In this document: positions 6,077 through 12,055 of the stretch, piece after piece
Layout: each line of letters starts with the position of its first letter
How positions within the stretch are numbered: position 1 is the first letter of the stretch
From: Spirochaetia bacterium
Lineage (GTDB): Bacteria; Spirochaetota; Spirochaetia; DTKZ01
DNA length: 12,055 nucleotides
Direction of reading: 5' to 3'
Assembly (NCBI GenBank): GCA_031270615.1
Contig: JAISXE010000044.1
Span: 1 to 12,055 of the forward strand
The notes under the pieces: generated by a model
What the model was told of the DNA's origin: nothing
What the model saw: the letters and a program-made list of their open reading frames with translations, nothing else
Database searches by the model: none
Position numbers and translations under genes: made by a program

Positions 6077-7423
6077 CTAGTTCGCAAGCCCCGCCTTCTC
6101 CGCCGCCGTGAAAATCTTTTCGACCTGCCGCCGGGAAACAAGGAATTCGGCGGCGCCTTCCCTTACCAGGGCGTAGAAATCCCTGTTGTAGGGCGCAAGC
6201 CGCACGGAGACCTTCTCCCCCCAGGGAGCATTTAAAACATACTCAATCGTGACCTCCTCGGCGGCAGGTTTCGCGGGACGGCCGGGATGCTCCGCGTCCA
6301 TATACAGGGCCGCGCAGGCGCCGTAGAAAGCCCGAAAACCGTCTTCGGGGATTTCCCTGCCGTTCAGGGAATACGCCGTCCCGCCGTCCCGCCGGTTTAT
6401 AACGGCGGAAAAGGTCCTGCCGCCGCCCTGCACGACAAGGGAATCCACGCTGTCCAGGGGGGGATTCGCGACGCTCCTTTCAACAAGGTCAAAGGCCAGG
6501 GCTTTCAGCGCGGGGCTGATGTCCTTTATAAGAAACACCCCGGGATTGGAGGCCAGTTTGGCAAACTGCTGGCTGCCGTTGGCCTTCCCAAAAAGCAGTT
6601 CCAGCTCCGCCGTCTCGCTTTGGATAAAAACCCGCGCCGCCGGTTTCCCAAGGCCGTAGGGTTCAAGCGAGGCGGGATTGTCCTCGTCAAAATCGCTTAT
6701 GCGGATTGCCTTGAAAAATTCCATCAGGGCGTAAAACCGCGCGGGGTCAACCCGGACAGGCACCTTGTAGGGCGAACCCAGCACATGGCCAAAGCCCCCG
6801 GCATCCAGGTCAATCTGTATCCGGTTTTTCCCCGCCTCAAGAACCATGCGCCGCACCTCGGCGGGGTTTTCAAACTCCGGCAGCCCCTTGTCCCGGATAT
6901 CCTTTTTGGAAAGGTACAGCCTTTCCCCCGGATAGGTGGGAACCTGGTAGACTTTCGGGTCGCCCGCCACCATGGCGTAATAGCCGGAACGGGAAGGGGT
7001 CCTCTCCCCGCCGAAAAACTCGGCCTGTTTGCCATCGGAGGTCGTGACGATTGTATGCCACAGGGGCGGGTCGAGGCCGTAGGGCTTTAAGTCCTTCGGC
7101 GCCTCCTCGATAATCCTGTCAGCCCGCATATTCGACAAGGACCAAGTCATCCCCTTAATCTCGCTCTGGTCAAGCAGGTAGGGGTCAGGCGGAACCGCCT
7201 CCCAGTCCTCGCCCTTTTTTTCAAGATGGATACCCGTTGTGGGAACCTCGATTTTCACCACCGCGTCCGAAACCAGCGCGGACAGCTGGATCTCCTGCGG
7301 CCGCACGGCCGCGATGCGCTCCTCGAACTGCGCGCTTTTATAATTCTTCGCGATAAAATACCCGGCGATAAGGGCGGCCACAAGCCCCAGGGCCGCAACC
7401 AAAGCCTTCAGGTTTCTCGACAT
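6077..7423 (-). CDS. DUF4340 domain protein, membrane-anchored
   Basis: Last gene of the ABC operon, 448 residues. An N-terminal hydrophobic segment (about residues 7-25, LVAALGLVAALIAGYFIA) is a membrane anchor. The rest is expected outside the cytoplasm. The body resembles DUF4340 proteins, including the LEKKGEDWEAVPPDPYLLD and SDFDEDNPASLEPYGLGKP stretches; it contains two similar blocks that each end in a '.PYGL..P' motif (KPYGLDPP near residue 114 and EPYGLGKP near 258), suggesting an internal duplication. DUF4340 genes typically follow GldG-type genes and ABC-2 transporters. The ATG at 7423 is preceded by GGGAGGGG, 12 bases after the GldG-like stop codon. The function is unknown; an accessory or periplasmic partner of the ABC complex is an inference. 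Confidence 0.82.
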   Translation of the reverse strand: MSRNLKALVAALGLVAALIAGYFIAKNYKSAQFEERIAAVRPQEIQLSALVSDAVVKIEVPTTGIHLEKKGEDWEAVPPDPYLLDQSEIKGMTWSLSNMRADRIIEEAPKDLKPYGLDPPLWHTIVTTSDGKQAEFFGGERTPSRSGYYAMVAGDPKVYQVPTYPGERLYLSKKDIRDKGLPEFENPAEVRRMVLEAGKNRIQIDLDAGGFGHVLGSPYKVPVRVDPARFYALMEFFKAIRISDFDEDNPASLEPYGLGKPAARVFIQSETAELELLFGKANGSQQFAKLASNPGVFLIKDISPALKALAFDLVERSVANPPLDSVDSLVVQGGGRTFSAVINRRDGGTAYSLNGREIPEDGFRAFYGACAALYMDAEHPGRPAKPAAEEVTIEYVLNAPWGEKVSVRLAPYNRDFYALVREGAAEFLVSRRQVEKIFTAAEKAGLAN

Positions 7424-7435
7424 CGCCGCCCCTCC

Positions 7436-8866
7436 CTACAAATGCCTGCGCTTCAGCCAGGTCACAAAACCCAGCGCAAAAAGAGCAAGGGGGACAAGCA
7501 CGACAAAAACCAGCCCGAAAATAATAACGTACCTTTCCGTCATATTCATCGGCGCGGCAAGAAGGCTCTTGGAACGGACGGAAAGGTTTTCCGGCTTTTC
7601 CTCAAGCCAGGTAAGGCCGTTCATGAACATGTCGATATTCCCCGGAACCTGGCCGAACAGGGAAAGCGGCTCCAGGAAAGTCCCGCAGCCAATGGCGACG
7701 ATCCGGGTCTCCTCCTCCCCAAGCGTCTCGGAAACCGCCATACCCAGCACGATGGGACCCTGGATATCCGTGTCCGTAATATCCGGCGTGTTCTGCGACA
7801 GGTCCGTGCGCAGAAACGACAACTGGGAAGAAGCGAGGAAGGGGACAAGCCGCGCCGACTGCCGCCGCACGTCCAGGGAAGACACCCCCCGCGCAAACGG
7901 CAGAACAGCAGGGGACTTTTTTTCCAGAAGGGCCTGCGTTATCTCGTGCCCGCCCATATCCGGCACGCAGTAATAGGGGTTGCCCGCGGTCATGTAGTCC
8001 TTGTTCAGCTCCACGACAACGCCGAACTCGAAACGGATGCCATAAGCGGAAAAAAGCCCGTCAAGGTTGGGAGAGGGGCCGGTCTGGATATCCATCAAGG
8101 CAATAAGCCTGCCCCCCTTGTCCAGGTACGCGCGCAGTTTCTCCGTTTCCGCCGAAGTAAGATCCGACTTGGGCCCGTTCAGAATCAAGGCGGAGGCGTC
8201 CTGCGGGACATCGGCCTGAATCAGGTTAAGCTGCCGCAGGCTGTAATTTTCCCTTTCGATCATCTCCTGCATGGCAAGCTCTGCCATCGACACTTCCTTG
8301 TGCCCGGTAATCTCGTACACCACGGGCGTCACCCCGGAGCTTACATACAGAAGCGCGCCGGTAATGCGCCTTTCGATGGAAAAACCCGTAATCTGCGGGT
8401 TCTGGGGATTCGCGTAGTTCACCTCGTACATATCCTGAAGGCGGATAACCCGGAAATCCTTCTCGCCCTCAATAACCAGCGAGCCCCTCTCGATACCCCT
8501 TTTATCCTCGTCGTACTTCACCACAAAACCGGGGTTTTTGTCAGGGTCTATGTCCTCCAGCCGTATGCTGCCCGTCCGGGCCGCGTACAGATCCACGATC
8601 TGCTTCACCTGCGCCGTTTCCTTCCCCGGCTCCCACAGACAGTAAATCGTCACCGGCGTTTGCAGGCTGTCCGCCACCTGGAGGCTCTGCTCGGAAAGCG
8701 AAAACAGTTTGTTCTGCGTCAAGTCGAACTGCGGCGCGACAATCTGGCAAATCAGGTTAATACCAATAAGGCCCGCGACGACAGCAAGGGTAACAATGGC
8801 CGCGTAGCCCCCGTACTTCACATGGCGGGTACGCAGCGACCTTGAAATCTTTTCGGTATTCTTCAC
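7436..8866 (-). CDS. GldG-like ABC transporter auxiliary protein
   Basis: Predicted membrane-anchored auxiliary subunit of a Gld-type ABC system, 476 residues. One membrane segment lies near residues 18-42, followed directly by the family hallmark FDLTQNKLFSLSEQS (47-61). The middle contains the extracytoplasmic ABC_transp_aux domain, including VVYEITGHKEVS and SALILNGPKSDLTSAETEKLRAYLDKGGRLIALMD-type stretches. The C-terminus has a second membrane segment (about 449-470) ending in WLKRRHL. The start is GTG at 8866, with AGGAGGGG about six bases upstream and a 12-base gap after the permease. In Bacteroidetes the relatives work in gliding motility; here, as in many non-gliding bacteria, the substrate is unknown. 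Confidence 0.87.
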   Translation of the reverse strand: MKNTEKISRSLRTRHVKYGGYAAIVTLAVVAGLIGINLICQIVAPQFDLTQNKLFSLSEQSLQVADSLQTPVTIYCLWEPGKETAQVKQIVDLYAARTGSIRLEDIDPDKNPGFVVKYDEDKRGIERGSLVIEGEKDFRVIRLQDMYEVNYANPQNPQITGFSIERRITGALLYVSSGVTPVVYEITGHKEVSMAELAMQEMIERENYSLRQLNLIQADVPQDASALILNGPKSDLTSAETEKLRAYLDKGGRLIALMDIQTGPSPNLDGLFSAYGIRFEFGVVVELNKDYMTAGNPYYCVPDMGGHEITQALLEKKSPAVLPFARGVSSLDVRRQSARLVPFLASSQLSFLRTDLSQNTPDITDTDIQGPIVLGMAVSETLGEEETRIVAIGCGTFLEPLSLFGQVPGNIDMFMNGLTWLEEKPENLSVRSKSLLAAPMNMTERYVIIFGLVFVVLVPLALFALGFVTWLKRRHL

Positions 8867-8878
8867 TTTACGCCCCTC

Positions 8879-9742
8879 CTAATTCCAGCGCCGTTTTTCA
8901 ATAAGCCGCACCGTCAGAAACAGGAACAGGCCGCTGAACGAAACATAATACACCAGGGAATCCAGCTTCAGTATTCCCATCGAAAAATTCTCGTACCTCT
9001 TGTTGAGGGAGAACCACGCAAGAAACTTCGCGATAAAACCCAGGTAAATATCCTGGTTGACGAAATACAGGGCCGTTATCACCGCGGCGCCCGCCACAGC
9101 CGCGCCGGCAAGGATATACAGGTTCCTCGTGTTGATATAAATAAAAACGCACAGGGCCAGGGCCAGGGCCGCGGCGGAAATGACGCCCGACACCAAATCC
9201 GCGGGAAGGCTCTGGCTGATAGGATCGATAAGCCAAATCATCATCAAAGAGAAAAACGTCACCAGGGCGGCAGTCAGTTGGTTGTCCGTCCCCGCGGAAA
9301 TAAAAACCCCCACCGCGATATACGAAGCGCCCAGAAAAATAAACCCGACGTAACTGCCCAGGGTCTCCCACACGGCAAGATCGCCGAAAACCGCGATAAC
9401 CACAACATACATAAGCGTCACCAGAAGCGTCATCAAATACACCGAAAACGCCGCCAGGAATTTCCCCAAAACGATTTCCCCCACCCGCACCGGACTCGTC
9501 AGAAGAAGCTGGTCGGTCTTCTGCCTGCGCTCCTCGGAAAAAAGCCGCATCGTCAAAAGCGGAATCGCAAAAAGGTAAATAAAAAGAATGCTCCCCAGGA
9601 AGCCCGTAAAGCGGGAGCTTTGGGCAAACAGGTTGCTGAAAAAAAAGAAAATGCCCGCCGCCAAAAGAAAAAACCCCATATAGATATATCCGATAGGAGT
9701 AAGAAAATAGCTCTTTATCTCCCGTTTCAGTATCGCGATCAT
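8879..9742 (-). CDS. ABC-2 type permease, GldF-like
   Basis: Membrane subunit of the ABC transporter, 287 residues, with roughly six to eight hydrophobic segments spread through the chain. The N-terminus ILKREIKSYFLTPIGYIYM and the cytoplasmic loop SEERRQKTDQLLLTSPVRVGEIVLGKFLA (about 69-95) are typical of ABC-2 permeases that follow a GldA-type ATPase. The start ATG overlaps the ATPase stop codon (ATGA), with GAGGAGG upstream, so the two are translationally coupled. The C-terminus ends in the charged LIEKRRWN. Only one permease gene is present, so the transporter may work as a homodimer. The substrate cannot be read from the sequence. Confidence 0.88.
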   Translation of the reverse strand: MIAILKREIKSYFLTPIGYIYMGFFLLAAGIFFFFSNLFAQSSRFTGFLGSILFIYLFAIPLLTMRLFSEERRQKTDQLLLTSPVRVGEIVLGKFLAAFSVYLMTLLVTLMYVVVIAVFGDLAVWETLGSYVGFIFLGASYIAVGVFISAGTDNQLTAALVTFFSLMMIWLIDPISQSLPADLVSGVISAAALALALCVFIYINTRNLYILAGAAVAGAAVITALYFVNQDIYLGFIAKFLAWFSLNKRYENFSMGILKLDSLVYYVSFSGLFLFLTVRLIEKRRWN

Positions 9743-10689
9743 TGCCGTGCCTCCTCCTCTTTGGTCGTGACATGGAGGAAAATCTCCTCAAGACTCATGT
9801 CCAGCGCCCTCATCATCAGGATCGGAATATCCGCAGCCGCGAAAGCGCGGAAAACCTCGCAGCGGATATCCGCCTCCCCGGCGGCCTCGATGACAAGCTC
9901 CACGGTCCCCGCCTCCTGGGGCGCCCGGAACTCCCGCCCCGCGACCCCTTCGATCTTCGCCAAAACGCCCGACACCGCCTCTTCACCCGCCTGGAGCCGC
10001 AGAATGATATGGCTGCCGCCCAAAAGCCGCTTCGCCAGATTTTCCGGCGTGTCGTCCGCCACGATAACCCCCTGGTTGATAATAAGAACCCGCCTGCACA
10101 CCGCGCTCACCTCCGGCAGGATATGGGAACTCAAAATCACCGTATGGTCCTGGCCCAGCCGCGTTATAAGATCGCGGATTTCCAGAATCTGCTTTGGGTC
10201 CAGCCCCGCCGTAGGCTCATCCAGAATAAGAATCTGCGGGTCCCCTATCATCGCCTGCGCCAGCCCGACCCTCTGCCGGTATCCCTTCGACAGATTCTTG
10301 ATCAGCCTGCCCGCCACATCCTGCACGCCCACCGTCTCCATGACCTGCCCCATCCGTCCCCTCAGAACCCTCGCGGGAACCTTCTTGACCTCCCCCGCGA
10401 AAAACAAATACTCCCGAACCGTCATCTCCGGATACAAAGGGGGACTCTCCGGCAGGTAGCCCATCTTCCGCTTCGCCTCGATAGGATGCTCCAGAATATC
10501 CTGCCCATCCACCCTCACCGTCCCCTCCGTCGAGGAAAGGTAGCCCGTCAGAATATTCATCGTCGTGGACTTCCCCGCCCCGTTTGGCCCCAAAAAACCG
10601 ACAATCTCTCCCCTCTCAATCCTGAAATTCGCGTGGTCCACCGCGGTATGCGGCCCATACCGTTTGACCAGGTTCGCAGCCTCTATCAC
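9739..10689 (-). CDS. ABC transporter ATPase, GldA-like
   Basis: Energy-coupling ATPase of the operon, 316 residues. Motifs in order: Walker A GPNGAGKST (34-42), the GYLPESPPLYPEMTVREYL region at the Q-loop position, signature LSKGYRQRVGLAQAM, Walker B ILILDEPTAGLDP, and the H-loop histidine in ILSSHILPEV. The last 90 or so residues form the DUF4162-like tail common to ABC-2 exporters, ending SLEEIFLHVTTKEEEARQ. The start is taken as the GTG at 10689, because AGGAGG lies five bases before it. The GTG two codons upstream overlaps that ribosome binding site. This is the first gene of the four-gene operon and overlaps the permease by four bases. Confidence 0.9.
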   Translation of the reverse strand: MIEAANLVKRYGPHTAVDHANFRIERGEIVGFLGPNGAGKSTTMNILTGYLSSTEGTVRVDGQDILEHPIEAKRKMGYLPESPPLYPEMTVREYLFFAGEVKKVPARVLRGRMGQVMETVGVQDVAGRLIKNLSKGYRQRVGLAQAMIGDPQILILDEPTAGLDPKQILEIRDLITRLGQDHTVILSSHILPEVSAVCRRVLIINQGVIVADDTPENLAKRLLGGSHIILRLQAGEEAVSGVLAKIEGVAGREFRAPQEAGTVELVIEAAGEADIRCEVFRAFAAADIPILMMRALDMSLEEIFLHVTTKEEEARQ

Positions 10690-10727
10690 AACCACCTCCT
10701 GTCTGACGAAAACGCCCCGAAAGGCAT
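10686..10727 (-). CDS. Possible 13-residue leader peptide
   Basis: In the leader of the ABC operon an ATG at 10727 has AAGGA six bases upstream. It opens a 13-codon frame (MPFGAFSSDRRWL) whose TGA overlaps the GTG start of the ATPase as GTGA. The arrangement would couple its translation to the ATPase. The frame is short enough to occur by chance, so this is tentative. Confidence 0.25.
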   Translation of the reverse strand: MPFGAFSSDRRWL

Positions 10728-10751
10728 AAAAATTCCTTATGGATTAAGCCC

Positions 10752-10780
10752 ATACTACAATTTCCAGAAGAAGCTGTCAA
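10752..10780 (-). promoter_or_regulatory. Promoter of the four-gene ABC operon
   Basis: On the minus strand a perfect TTGACA (10775-10780) is followed after exactly 17 bases by TAGTAT (10752-10757). Transcription would start near 10745, leaving a leader of about 55 bases before the ATPase GTG. This is the best sigma70-type match seen in the window. Confidence 0.7.
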
Positions 10781-10833
10781 AGGGGGGGGATTAGGGGGCG
10801 ATTGGCAATCAGGAATGAGTGCAGAGCGGTGGA

Positions 10834-10957
10834 TTGTTGGGCGCATTTTTTGCGCTTCGCGCAAAAAACCGGGCTATCCGCTCCAATCTTTTGGCTGCGC
10901 CAAAAGGATTTCCGCTTCTATCCCTTGCGCGACCCAGGGGCTGCCGAAGAAAAGAAA
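10834..10957 (+). repeat. Hairpin-mosaic repeat, second copy without terminal repeats
   Basis: It has the same layout as the interior of the MITE-like elements. Hairpin 1 is TTTTTTGCGC/GCGCAAAAAA with a TTC loop (10846-10868), followed by a linker with CTATCCGCTCCAATC. Hairpin 2 is CTTTTGGC/GCCAAAAG with a TGC loop (10888-10906), followed by the linker GGATTTCCGCTTCTATC. It ends with GAAGAAAAGAAAAAC, which is close to the GAAGAATAAGAAAAAC end of the copy at 2331-2455. No terminal inverted repeats are seen. Confidence 0.65.
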
Positions 10958-11008
10958 AACCGCTAACCACGCGGAAAGCACGGGCAAAAACCATGCGTTT
11001 CGATCCAA

Positions 11009-11166
11009 AAAGCCCAGGATGCATGGGCGAGCAGCAATTCTGTCTTCAGAATTGCGACCAGCCCGGGATGCATGGGCGAGCAGCAACCCGAAGGGTTGCG
11101 ACCAGCCCGGGATGCATGGGCGACCAGCCCGTGTTGCATGGGCGGCAGATCGTTTTGCTCGGCCAT
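11009..11166. repeat. Tandem GATGCATGGGCG repeat region
   Basis: Four units share AGCCCGGGATGCATGGGCG or a close variant, starting near 11011, 11060, 11104 and 11126. The first two are followed by GAGCAGCAA and a hairpin: GCAATTCTG/CAGAATTGC at 11034-11055 and GCAACCC/GGGTTGC at 11083-11099. The hairpins occupy the same place but have different stems. The last unit runs into GCTCGGCCAT, also found near 2374-2381. Reading frames across this region are repeat-encoded and are not called as genes. The stretch 11167-11288 shows nothing recognisable. Confidence 0.65.
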
Positions 11167-11288
11167 TAACCTATGTATACGCCAAAGGTTTTTAGGGCCT
11201 CTTGCCCGGAAACCTTGTTATCACAGACACGCTTTCGCGTGCGTTTGCCGGGGCATGCAAAATCGCGCCGCCTGGCTGTGAGCGGGAA

Positions 11289-11317
11289 TTGCCTGTGTTG
11301 CCGCTTTATGCTAAAAT
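11289..11317 (+). promoter_or_regulatory. Promoter of the TPR protein gene, leaderless
   Basis: TTGCCT (11289-11294) and TAAAAT (11312-11317) are separated by 17 bases, with an extended TGC directly before the -10. The ATG at 11324 is seven bases after the -10, where transcription would begin, and there is no ribosome binding site. Geometry from the -10 to the start codon is identical to that of the fumarase promoter. Confidence 0.6.
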
Positions 11318-11323
11318 GCGTTC

Positions 11324-12055
11324 ATGAAAAAACTTGCCATCGTTGCCATCTTCTGCCTTGCCGCCGTCTGTAGTTTTGCCCAGGACGCGAAGTTTTACTA
11401 TTACCGCGGGTTACAATCCGCCCAACAGGGTAATATGGACGCAGCCATCGCGGACTGGACCGAAGCGATCCGGCTTAACCCGGAAGATGCGAATCCCTAC
11501 TACAACCGGGGACTTGCGTATGACTACAAAGGCGACCTGGATGCGGCCATCGCCGACTATACCGCCGCCCTCAGCCTGAACCCGAAAGGTGTGAGGGCCT
11601 ACAACAACCGGGGAATCGCGTATGCCAATAAAGGCGATCTGGACCTGGCCATCGCCGACTATACCGCCGCCCTCAAGCTAAACCCGGAATATGCGGCAGC
11701 CTACTACAACCGGGCAGCTGCGTATCGCGCTAAAGGCGAGCTGGATGCGGCCATCGCCGACTATACCGCCGCCCTCAAGCTAAACCCGAAAGATGCGGCT
11801 GCCTACACCAACCGGGGAAACGCGTATAGGAATAAAGGCGAGTTGGACCAAGCCATAGCCGATTATACCGCCGCCCTCAACTTGAATCCGAATCTTGCGG
11901 AGGTCTACAACAACCGGGGAGATGCGTATCGTGCTCAAGGCGAGCTGGATGCGGCCATCGCCGACTATACCGCCGCCCTCAGCCTGAACCCGGAATATGC
12001 GGCTGCCTACACCAACCGGGGACTTGCGTATGCCGATAAAGGTGAGCTGGACCTG
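11324..12055 (+). CDS. Exported TPR-repeat protein (3' end outside window)
   Basis: The frame begins MKKLAIVAIFCLAAVCSFAQ, a typical signal peptide with likely cleavage near SFA/Q. The protein is therefore exported to the periplasm or envelope; the cysteine lacks a good lipobox. From about residue 23 it is built of 34-residue tetratricopeptide repeats with consensus Y.NRG.AY..KGELD.AIADYTAALKLNP. Six full units and the start of a seventh are visible before the window ends, 244 codons in all. The units are nearly identical at the DNA level with a 102-bp period, pointing to recent duplication and possible copy-number variation. TPR arrays bind other proteins; the partner is unknown. The gene follows repeat DNA and has no visible operon partner. 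Confidence 0.9.
   Translation, partial: MKKLAIVAIFCLAAVCSFAQDAKFYYYRGLQSAQQGNMDAAIADWTEAIRLNPEDANPYYNRGLAYDYKGDLDAAIADYTAALSLNPKGVRAYNNRGIAYANKGDLDLAIADYTAALKLNPEYAAAYYNRAAAYRAKGELDAAIADYTAALKLNPKDAAAYTNRGNAYRNKGELDQAIADYTAALNLNPNLAEVYNNRGDAYRAQGELDAAIADYTAALSLNPEYAAAYTNRGLAYADKGELDL

Noticed and set aside
7226..8845. 539-codon plus-strand frame opposite the GldG-like gene
   Set aside because: Basic, low-complexity shadow without domain signals; the minus strand is clearly the coding strand.
9742..10794. 350-codon plus-strand frame opposite the ATPase
   Set aside because: Antisense shadow rich in H, R and P; the minus strand has every ABC ATPase motif.
11009..11166. CRISPR array
   Set aside because: Units are irregularly spaced (about 49, 44 and 22 bases), intervening sequence is hairpin and not spacer-like, and no cas gene is present.
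10819..11169. 116-codon plus-strand frame over the repeat region
   Set aside because: Made entirely of the two repeat families; repeated peptide words such as PGCMG arise from the DNA repeats.

Overview
The window looks like a piece of a GC-rich bacterial chromosome, most likely a spirochete of the Treponema type. That assignment is inferred. It rests on an EIIA/diadenylate cyclase fusion, a Gld-like ABC operon, strong GC preference at third codon positions, and very repeat-rich, hairpin-rich intergenic DNA. No rRNA, tRNA or CRISPR array was seen.

Layout. Positions 1-455 hold no convincing gene, but contain a probable minus-strand terminator and a series of strong hairpins. An RNA ligase of the Deinococcus Rnl type follows on the minus strand (456-1460). 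Next comes a 162-bp MITE-like element (1554-1715) that abuts the stump of a DUF5615-like toxin gene, with its DUF433 antitoxin still intact (1784-2044, minus). Positions 2045-2533 are non-coding, with a large hairpin and a hairpin-mosaic repeat. Then come a one-piece class I fumarase with an apparently leaderless GTG start (2534-4165, plus), an inverted-repeat intergenic region, and a second 162-bp MITE-like copy with near-perfect 10-bp flanking direct repeats (4326-4487). After it lies a 444-residue fusion of a PTS EIIA domain, a pyruvate-kinase-C-like domain and a diadenylate cyclase (4552-5886, plus).

After a convergent gap with 25-bp tandem repeats, a four-gene minus-strand operon runs from 10689 down to 6077: ABC ATPase, ABC-2 permease, GldG-like protein, DUF4340 protein. 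The genes overlap by 4 bp or lie 12 bp apart. A well-formed sigma70-type promoter precedes it. Positions 10790-11288 are repeat DNA of two families. The window ends inside an exported TPR-repeat protein (11324 onward, plus) that also appears leaderless.

The genes are a mixed set: central carbon metabolism (fumarase), a second-messenger enzyme that may sense sugar/PTS phosphorylation state, an envelope ABC system of unknown substrate, RNA repair, and a decayed toxin-antitoxin pair. The most unusual signals are the EIIA-PK_C-DAC fusion and a family of mosaic repeats. In these repeats, short conserved linkers alternate with hairpins whose stems differ in sequence but stay paired.
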